NCBI GenBank assembly: GCA_947463285.1
Contig: CANHTV010000076.1
Location: 1 to 11,520 of the forward strand
From: Verrucomicrobiaceae bacterium
GTDB lineage: Bacteria; Verrucomicrobiota; Verrucomicrobiia; Verrucomicrobiales; Verrucomicrobiaceae
Direction of reading: 5' to 3'
Length of the DNA stretch: 11,520 bases
The translations under genes and the position numbers were made by a program. The notes under the pieces were generated by a model. That model was not told where the DNA came from. It saw only the letters and a program-made list of their open reading frames with translations, and did no database searches. Positions 1-8,000 of this stretch are shown here, in pieces. The first letter of the stretch is position 1. Each line of letters opens with the position of its first letter.

Positions 1-2
1 CG

Positions 3-269
3 TATTTGCTCCACAGCGGTCCGGAGCATGACCGGCCGTGCTGGGACGAGAGCAGCGTGCTGTGGGCCGTGTATCCCGAGCGCGGCTTTTTCGGCCTTTC
101 GGAGCCTGGGCGAGTCAAAGTGCTCGATGATGGCTTCACACGCTTCCTTCCCGTCAAAAACGGCCAAGGCAGCCAGCGCGACCGTTTCCTAACCATGTCT
201 TCTGTGCAGCAAAGCCGTGCGCTGGAGGCCATCGTCCATCTCACCATCCAACCTCCGCCGGAGAGGTGA
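3..269 (+). CDS. Nucleoside hydrolase-like protein, C-terminal part only (5' end outside window)
   Basis: This is the last 88 codons of a gene entering from the left edge; the frame is open from base 3 and stops at TGA 267-269. Visible features are GPEHDRPCWDESSVLWAVYP near the start, then FGLSEPGRVKV, then DGFTRFLPVKNG, and a final segment ending in IQPPPER. The run 'RPxWD..(A/S)VL.AV.P..G.F.LS.PGRV.V...G.T.F' is the pattern I associate with the C-terminal end of inosine-uridine-type nucleoside hydrolases, including the exported paralogues common in Verrucomicrobia and Planctomycetes. These enzymes cleave the N-glycosidic bond of nucleosides using Ca2+ bound by an N-terminal DTD motif, which lies outside this window, so activity and signal peptide cannot be judged. 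The gene converges on the sulfatase and its last 29 bases overlap a short minus-strand sulfatase-like remnant. The family call is by motif recall and is moderately sure. Confidence 0.62.
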   Translation, partial: YLLHSGPEHDRPCWDESSVLWAVYPERGFFGLSEPGRVKVLDDGFTRFLPVKNGQGSQRDRFLTMSSVQQSRALEAIVHLTIQPPPER

Positions 270-369
270 GAAGGTAAAACTGATAGAGGATGTTCGGCTT
301 AGAGCTGTCAGCGGTATGCAGCCTGAGAATCGAGAGCAGGGCAATGAAGAGCGTGAGGATGATTCTCAC
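241..369 (-). pseudogene. 5' remnant of a second exported sulfatase (signal peptide plus KPNIL), truncated
   Basis: A 42-codon frame starts at GTG 367-369 and ends at TGA 241-243. Its first 20 residues are VRIILTLFIALLSILRLHTA, a convincing signal peptide. They are followed by DSSKPNILY, which matches the start of the mature sulfatase fold (compare PKPNVVFIFADD in the neighbouring sulfatase). The expected ADD metal-ligand motif never appears: from about base 283 downward the frame reads QFYLLTSPAEVGW, which is mostly antisense of the nucleoside hydrolase tail. The start lies 15 bases after the stop of the intact sulfatase and in the same frame, as expected for a second gene of the same operon. 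I infer that a second sulfatase lost everything after its first ~29 codons, with a junction between bases 270 and 283. No clear Shine-Dalgarno is present. It could instead be a small secreted peptide or a chance frame. Confidence 0.42.
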
Positions 370-384
370 GATCAGGCCGTGTAG

Positions 385-1992
385 CTACTTCGCTATGGGC
401 TTCGTGAACTCCTCTCCAGTCAGTTTGCCGTCGCCATTGTGGTCGAAGCGCTTGAAGCGGGCATCCAGGTCATCCTGGCCTTTGAGTCCGGCTTTGTATT
501 CATCAAGCGTGAGCTGCTCATCGTGATTCGCGTCCCAGCGGGCGAAGGCTTTGGAACGCTGCTCGGGCGTGGTGCGTTGGGTGGTGCCGGGCTTTGTCGT
601 TTTGGGCAATTCGTGGGCGTGGCCACTGCTCACACACACTGGATCGGGCGACTTGGGCAGGGTGGCGACCCACTCCAGCAATTCCGCTTTCATCCGCTCC
701 ACCATTTCGGGGTTGTCCTTGCTGACATCGCTCTTTTCAGCGCGGTCCTTGGCCAGGTCGTAAAGCTCGACACGCTTTGCTACAGGGTCGGCGTAGAGCT
801 TCCAATTGCCTTCGCGCATCGCCCACTGACACCAGGTGTCCGCGTCTCTCCCCACGCCTGGCGCTTTCCAGAAGAGCGGCTTGGTGCGCCGCACGGATTT
901 GCCCTCAAAGGCCGCCAGCAGGTTCTCACCATCGCCCAGGTGATCATTGGGCAGTTTAACACCTGCCGCCGCGCAGATCGTGGGCATCATGTCGATCGCG
1001 GTGAAGACCGTGCTGTCGTTTTTTTCACCCGCAGGTGTATGGCCGGGCCAACGCACGATGAAGGGCACCCGCACACCGCCTTCAAACAGCTTCGCTTTGC
1101 GCCCGCGAAGTCCGCCAGTGGACCCTGCGCTGTAATAGATGCCAAAGCCCTTCTTCATGTCGCCATCCTCGGGCCTAGGTGCGCGGTCGTTGGCTGAGTG
1201 AGCGGCACCTGCCGGGCCATTGTCGCTGGAGAACATGACGATGGTGTTGTCCTCCATGCCTTGCCTTTTGAGGGCCTCAAGGACCATGCCCACATTGTTA
1301 TCCCCATCACGCAGAGTCGCTGCATAGACCTGACGACGTGGGTCCAGGTGCTTGAAGGCATCCATGGACTCCTGGGTGGGGAAGTGCTTCGTGTGCATCT
1401 CATGCAGCCACACGTTGAGGTAAAACGGCTGCTGGCCTTTCATACGCTCAATAGCACTCACGGCTTCGAGGCCGATCTGCCGTTGGTTCAATTGGGGTCC
1501 GGGTCCATGATAGACCAACGATTCATCAATGCCGTAGTCGGCCATGGTGGGTGCGCCGATCAAGTGTGGCTCACCGTCACCAAGATGCCATTTGCCGATG
1601 TGTGCGGTGTGATAGCCGACAGTCTTCAACAATCGCGGCAGCGTGTGTGCGCGTGCATCTAGCCAGTCGGCTTGGTTGATCTTGTGATTCTGTGCTGGGT
1701 CCGACAGCGCATAGTGGATGCTGTAGCGAAAAGAGTAGCGGCCTGTCATCGCAGCAGCACGGCTGGGTGAGCAAACGGGACTCAGGACATTGAACTGCTG
1801 AAAGTCCACTCCCTCGCTCGCCAGCCGGTCAATGTGCGGCGTCTTCACCCAATCCTCTGCGCCATGGCATGAGACATCGCCCCATCCGAGGTCATCGGCG
1901 AAGATAAAGACGACATTGGGTTTGGGGTCAGCGGCAAGAAGCGAGGTGAGTGAGGCGAAAGCGAGACCGATGAGGAAAAATGGCTTTAGCAT
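385..1992 (-). CDS. Exported type I sulfatase with C-terminal EF-hand pair
   Basis: Predicted formylglycine-dependent sulfatase, 535 residues from ATG 1990-1992, that hydrolyses sulfate esters, probably on a sulfated glycan; the substrate cannot be read from sequence. The N-terminus MLKPFFLIGLAFASLTSLLAA is a signal peptide, so it acts outside the cytoplasm. Motifs: metal ligands in FADDLGWGD (D33, D34); signature I SPVCSPSRAAAMTGR, whose C74 in CxPSR is the residue oxidised to formylglycine; signature II GYHTAHIGKWHLG (K134, H136); SSDNG (D257, N258); and KLFEGG (K301). After the sulfatase C-terminal subdomain (EGNWKLY..ELYDL) comes a linker and two EF-hand loops, DANHDEQLTLDE (487-498) and DHNGDGKLTGEE (517-528), probably binding Ca2+. 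A GTG seven codons upstream (2011-2013) would also fit, but the ATG gives the cleaner signal peptide; neither has a clear Shine-Dalgarno. The gene lies 55 bases downstream of the giant protease gene on the same strand, so co-transcription is likely. A maturase (FGE or anSME) is not in the window. Confidence 0.93.
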   Translation of the reverse strand: MLKPFFLIGLAFASLTSLLAADPKPNVVFIFADDLGWGDVSCHGAEDWVKTPHIDRLASEGVDFQQFNVLSPVCSPSRAAAMTGRYSFRYSIHYALSDPAQNHKINQADWLDARAHTLPRLLKTVGYHTAHIGKWHLGDGEPHLIGAPTMADYGIDESLVYHGPGPQLNQRQIGLEAVSAIERMKGQQPFYLNVWLHEMHTKHFPTQESMDAFKHLDPRRQVYAATLRDGDNNVGMVLEALKRQGMEDNTIVMFSSDNGPAGAAHSANDRAPRPEDGDMKKGFGIYYSAGSTGGLRGRKAKLFEGGVRVPFIVRWPGHTPAGEKNDSTVFTAIDMMPTICAAAGVKLPNDHLGDGENLLAAFEGKSVRRTKPLFWKAPGVGRDADTWCQWAMREGNWKLYADPVAKRVELYDLAKDRAEKSDVSKDNPEMVERMKAELLEWVATLPKSPDPVCVSSGHAHELPKTTKPGTTQRTTPEQRSKAFARWDANHDEQLTLDEYKAGLKGQDDLDARFKRFDHNGDGKLTGEEFTKPIAK

Positions 1993-2047
1993 AAATAGGG
2001 GCAATCTGAGCACGTGTAGAACAACCCGACAACGTTACAGCATCAGG

Positions 2048-5000
2048 TCACTGGGAGATGACCTTCAGCCTGACGAACCTTCGAGTGCCTGCGGCAGGGA
2101 AGGTGTAGGTGACGTTGTTGCCGGTGATCGTTAAGTTTCCTCCGACGGTCTCGACGGTCCACGAGCCCGTGAGAGTGGTGGAGGTTTCGATGACAAAATC
2201 GGTGCCGTGAACGCCGAGGTAGGTGGCGGCTTTGGCCCAGGTTATGCTTAGGGTGCCGCTGGTGTTGGTGATGCCGGGCAAAACGGTCTGGCCAGTGGTG
2301 TTGCTGGTGCCGCCGAGGAAGTATTCGATGCCGTCAGGGACGCCGTCGTTGTCGTGGTCGGTGGTGATGCTGCCGCTGGTGCCGTTGAGGCTCTGCCAGG
2401 TGGTGAAGGGATGCACTAGAGTGAGTTCGAGGTCGTTGCCGTTGAGGCTGAGGGTGGCGTTGAAGCCGCCGAGGGTGCCGGTGAGCTTGGCGGAGTCCAG
2501 GGTGCCGCTGATGCCGCCACTGGTGATGAGCTTGTAGGTGCCTGCGGTGAGGCCACTGAGGGCGGTGAAGGCGAAATCGTCCATGCCGAGGGTGCCCGTG
2601 CCGAAGGTGAAGGTGCCGCCGACGGTTACCTTGTCGCTGGCGGTGGGAGCGCCGAGTTCGAAGACGAGTTTGCCTGTGCCTGTGGTCATGGCGGTGACAT
2701 TGAGACCGCCGCCGATGGCGAGCGTGCTTGCGGAACCCGTGGTGGAGCCGGGAGCGATGCGGCCAGAGGCATTGACAATGACAGAGCCTCCGATGCTGCC
2801 GTCGCCGCCGAGGGTGGCGGCATTCACCGTGACTGTGCTGCTGGCGTGGAGCGAGCCGGGGGCATTGATGCGCAGGGTACCTGCGTTCAGCGTGGTGGCT
2901 CCGGTGAAGGTGTTGGCGCCCGTGAGTGTCCAGGTGCCGTTCTCGATCTTTCTCAAGGCGATGGTGCCGCCCGTGAGCGTTCCGTCGCTGATGTTGCCTT
3001 CCAACTGTCCTGTGCCAGTTGCGCCTCCGATCACGAAGGTTCGCGCAACAGCGGTGTCGTTGGTGATGGTTCCCGCCAGACGAAGACTGCCTGCCATGGT
3101 GGACACACGGCCTTCGGCGTTTCCTCCGCTGGTGAGCACGATGTTACCGCGCAGGATGTTGTCGCCTGCCTCATTGAAGATGGCTCCGGCGGCATTGCCG
3201 ATCTTGAAAGAGAAGCCTGCGGGCAGATCAATCGGGCCGTTGCTGCCATCGAGCCTGAGCTGCGGATTGCCTGCCACTGCATTGGTGAGGATGATGTTCT
3301 TCGTGGAGAAGGTGGAGCCGAGTGCGCTGCTGTTGGTGATGCGCAGCGCACCGGAGTTGACCGTGACATGGCCGGTGAAGCTATTGTTGCCGCTGAACAC
3401 GACGGTGCCGTTGTTGGTCGGGCAATCCACAGTGACGCCGCCGCTGCCGCTGATGGCATTGGGCACGAGCAGCGTGCCGGTGCGGTCTAAGCGCAGCGTG
3501 GCGTTGTTCACGACGGCACCGGCGGGCAGTGAGCCGGTGGCTCCATCATCGCCGATCTGCAAGATGCCACCGCTGATCGTGGTGGAGCCGGTGTAGTCGT
3601 TCGCGCCAGCGAGGATGAGTTTGCTCGTGCCTGATTTGATGAGGTTGCCAGCGCCGCTGAGGATGCCGCTGAAGTTGAAGGTGGCTGTGCCTGCGCCTTG
3701 GAAGGTGGTGCTGTCTTCCATCGTGAGAGGGGCGCTGACGTTCCAGGTCAATCCAGTGCCGTTGGTGGCGGTGAGGTTGATGATGGGATCGAGCAACGAC
3801 TCGCGGCGGAGGAGCAAGGCATTGCCACTGAGCGATAGCGTGGTGCTGCCGCTGTTGGGGCCGGTGCCGCCGAGTGTGAGCACGTTCAGCGCGTGACCGC
3901 CGACGCTGTTGTTGTTCGAGCTGATGGTGCCTGAGGGCAGAGTTTGTCCCGTGAAGAACTGGATGGTGGAGAATCGGCTACTCGGTGGCGGCACACTGCC
4001 GGTCCAGTTGGCACCTGTGCTCCAGTTCAGCGTCCCGCTGGTGGTGGAGTTCCAGACAGTGGTGCTCGGCGCTGCGCCATCCACGATGACGGTGAAGCTC
4101 GTGTTCGCCGTCAGTGCGCCATCGCTGGCGGTGAGTGTGATGACGCTGCTGCCGGACTGACCTGCGGCGGGCGTGAGCGAGACGGTGCGCTCACCTCCAC
4201 GCAGAACGGTGCCGCCGAGGTTGTCGAAGACGGCTGCGCAAAGTGTGGTGCTCACGCGGCTGGAGACCGCCATGCCGATGTCGTGCGTGGTGCCGGTGAA
4301 GGCAACGGTTTGCTCCGTGCCGACGGCCTGCCAGGGGCCTGCGGTGCCGTCATTATCCGTAGCGTAGAAAGCTGTGTAAACGCTACCCGTGCGCACAAGT
4401 CGCAGCCAGCCAGGTGCGCTGGCGAGCGGTAGAATGGCCGTCACCACGGCATCCGTTGATGCGGTTCCACGTTGCACAAAGCTGACGCCTTCACTGCCGG
4501 TGGCACGCACACAAACAAAGCGTGCCGTGGCGGCAGTGGACTCACGCATCATGAGGCCGGCCTCGGCATTCGAAGCGGTGTGATCCACGGAGACCACACG
4601 CGCGATCATCTCCGCATCGCCAGTAAAACTCTGCCGCACCCATTGGAAGTCATCGCCTGCTGCCGGACCTACACCTGCTGCGCCAGCCCCATTCACGATG
4701 TAAGTGCCGCGACTCTCAGTTAGCGTGCCTGCGGTGCCGACGGTGCCGATGTCGCCCGTCGTCCAAGCCGCTGGAGCAGCGCCAACGGTGACACTCGCAT
4801 TCGGAAGGATCGTCTGGTTTGAAGAGACAGCCGTAAGCGTGAGAGTCCGCGCTTCTGACTCTGCATCGGACAAACGCACCGCCACTGGCGAGGCCGATGC
4901 GTTGACCGGGATGTAACGATCCGGCACCGTGGCGATGGATGGCGCTTGATTGCTGCCCGTGACAGTCAGCGACAAACTGTTGCCTATGGCGCTAAGGCCG

Positions 5001-8000
5001 TGGTGATGCCGCGCTCCCATGCGTGAGCGGTTGGCGATTTCGGTGCGGGTGGAGAGTCCGCTCTGGAATAAGACCTCGTCCATCACCCCATCGAACCAGC
5101 GATCCACGTTTGCCGTGGTGCTGGCGTGGCCGCCAGCCACCAAGGGCGTGGATTGATTGACGTTCATCGTCACTGCAGTCACGCTGCCACGTAGAAACTT
5201 GTCCACGTAGAGGAAGCATGTGCCGGTGTTCGTCGCCGTGCGATCATAGCTCAGCGTGATGTGATGCCACTGACCGGCGACAATGTCGGTGCAGATGATT
5301 TCTTTTTCCAAGCCGCCAGCGCCCCACTTTTGCAGCTTCAGCACATCGCTGCCTGCGGCAAAGAAAAGCTCCAGTTCGCTCTCGGTGCCGTGACCATCGC
5401 CATCGCCAAGATGGAACACAAAATCCTCCGTATCTGTGCCGCCGCGCTTCACCCAGACGGAGAAGGTCCAGTCCGCATCATTGAAGTTGTGATCTGAAGT
5501 GGTCAGCGTGCGCCGCATTCGAGCACCGCTGGCACCGTTCTGTGCCAGCACCAGAGCCTTGGCGGATTGCGGTGTCAGCGCGGGTGGCACGCTGGCATCA
5601 TAACCAAAGGTGCCGCTGTTGATGGCTTGCAGGGTGCCAGTGCGATTGAAGTTGGATTGATCCGTGCTCAGGGAATCCTCGTGGCTGTCAGGCGGCTCAA
5701 AATCGTAGAGGAAACGGAAGCCAGCTCCGAGCGACTGGTCACGCACCACGAGGCGATAGTTGGTCGTGCCGTTGAAGTTCGGATTCGGTGTGAAGCGTGC
5801 GGTGTAGCCATCCGGAAGCAGCGTCATCTTGCCGTTTCGCACCCGATCCACCTCAAAGAAGAGTTGTTCATCGGCGGTGATGTCGTCAGAGACAAAAGCA
5901 CGCAAATCGATGTCTACCGGCGTGTTCTCCGATGTGGCGGGTGTCGTCACCGCGAGCACGGGTTTCGCATTCACCGTGACGGGCCACACATAGCTGCCGG
6001 AGTTCCCCTCGGGATCGGCAGCGGTGATCGTGATGTCCACAGTTCCGCTCACCGTGCTAGCGGCGGATACCGTGATGGTGCGTATCGTTCCAGCCGTGCC
6101 GAAGAGAATGTTCGCATCTGGGATGATGGCTTGATTTGAAGATACACCGGTCAAAGTGAGCGAGGTCAGCGCGGTGTCCGCATCCGCCAGCGGCAGCGGA
6201 ATCGCGCCCGTGCTCGATCCTTGATCCGTGAGGCCCGGTTTCATCGTGGCGGTGAAGGCGGGTGCGCCGGGCGGTGCGAGGAAGTTTTTGCCCACCTGAT
6301 TGGGACCAACGGTCACCGGATTGGTAAAGCCGCTAGTCACAAAACTCGCTCCTGTCTTCGTCGCCGTGAGCGTGTAGCTGCCTGCCGCGAGACCCGTGAT
6401 GGAATAGGCTCCATCACCATCCGTCGTGTCACTCTGAGTGGACCCGGCACTCACCACGACGCCTTGCATCGGTGCGCCCAGCGTGGTGCTCACCACGCCT
6501 TGAATGGAGAAGGTGGTGGTGGTGCCCACCTGCACCAGCAGTGTTGCCGTGGTGGTCTGGCCCTTCATGTCCGTGACGATGCAGCGCACGGTTCTGGTGC
6601 CGGCAGTGCTCCAGCTCTTGTTCGCGGTGGCGCTGTTGTTCGCTGTCGTCGTGCCATCGCCCCATTCCCAAAAATAGGCCAGCGTGTCGCCATTCGGATC
6701 GCTAGCTGCGGCGGTGAAGGTCACGCTCGTGTTCACGGCTGGATTGGCATTGGTGGAGCTGAGCGTGACGGTGGGCTTCGTATTGCCTGCGAACGTGCCG
6801 CGATTCACGGTGACATCCATCCAGGCTACACCATCCCCATCCGTGCCGCGAGCCACGGGCGTGATGTGAACGCCCGCTGCCGAGTCGGAAAACGTCTTGC
6901 CCATCGGCAGCACGGAGTCGGTCTTCTGAGACGTGCTCGGCTTCATGTCGAGCAGCAGCGGCTGCTGATAGCCGCCATTGATGTCCGCCCAGTTCACCAC
7001 CACGCCATCACGCAGTCCAAAGCTGGTGCCAAAGAGCTGCCGATACTCCACCCAGTAGTCGTCGGTGCTGCCCGCACGATCCACCGCCAGAGCCCGCCGA
7101 TTCCCATCCGTCTGCACTTTGTCCTCTGCCCGGATGCGAGTGGTGGTGCTGCCATCGGCGGTGATCTTCAGCACGTCTGTGGTGGGCAGCCAGCCGAGGA
7201 ACTCTTTAAACGTCACACCGAAGTGGCGCAGAAACGCGGATGAACTGCCCACGCCCATCATGTCGAACTCATTGCCGTAGTCCCACACCTCGCCAGGGCC
7301 GATCACGCTGCCGTCATCCGTGTCCCAGGCACCCGCGTGAGGCAGGCCAAAATTATGCCCCAGTTCATGAGCGCAGGTTTTGAGGTTCCACTGGGAGTTG
7401 TGTAGCCACGCACCGCGCGCTCCCACATTCGCCATGCCGGCGGTGGCTGGCACGACGGGCGTTGCTCCCATGACGACCACTTCATGCGTGTAGTTCAGGT
7501 AGTTGTAGCCCGCCGCCGCCGCCGCTGTGCGAGCCTCGTTCAGAACTCGGCTGAACTTCGTATGACTCGCATAAACCGACGAGTTATTCGGCATTCGCAC
7601 CGTCGGCGTGATCGCTGATCCTTGACCGAACGGAGCAAAACTGGCCTTGCCCGAGGACATCTCGGTATAGACCGTGTTCGTGTCCGCGATGAGTTGCTGC
7701 AGCGTGGCATCGCTGACCACCTGTCCTTGGTAGTCCGGGAAATCCACGCGGATGATCAGCAACGTCTTCTGCCCCTCGGTCCAAGGGCTAGCCGCGATCA
7801 CGCCGTCGAGATCGGACCCATCAGTCGCAGGCTCGGCGGATTGCTCCCCGCTCTCCGCATCGATCAAAGCCGCTGTGGCAGGAGCCTTACCACGGAACCG
7901 GGTCATGCGGGTGTCGTCCCAAGCGATCACCACTTCCTCAAGATCATCCGCTTGAGGCGCAGTGCCCGTCAGATCAGCGCCGACTTCGATCTTCTCTCCC

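Noticed and set aside
352..370. Perfect 6-bp inverted repeat CGTGAG / CTCACG with a 7-base loop just after the sulfatase stop
   Set aside because: Considered as a sulfatase terminator, but the stem is short and no T-run follows on the minus strand; it also lies in the remnant reading frame.
439..1197. 252-codon plus-strand open frame
   Set aside because: Lies wholly antisense to the well-supported sulfatase, whose motifs are all in the minus frame.
1993..2047. Independent promoter or terminator between the giant gene and the sulfatase
   Set aside because: Only 55 bases with no convincing hairpin or -10/-35 pair; co-transcription is the simpler reading.
2048..2414. Autotransporter beta-barrel at the C-terminus of the giant protein
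   Set aside because: After the PATR end cap only ~120 residues remain, with a DxDxDG segment and a small beta domain, too short for a barrel and lacking amphipathic strand alternation with a terminal Phe.
2538..3596. 352-codon plus-strand open frame
   Set aside because: It is antisense to the PATR region; its Val/Pro/Leu-rich, repetitive translation is what the reverse of Gly/Thr/Asn-rich beta-helix codons gives, with no domain and no start signal.
6221..7243. 340-codon plus-strand open frame
   Set aside because: Shadow of the protease/PKD part of the minus-strand gene; His/Arg/Gly-rich composition with no recognisable motif.
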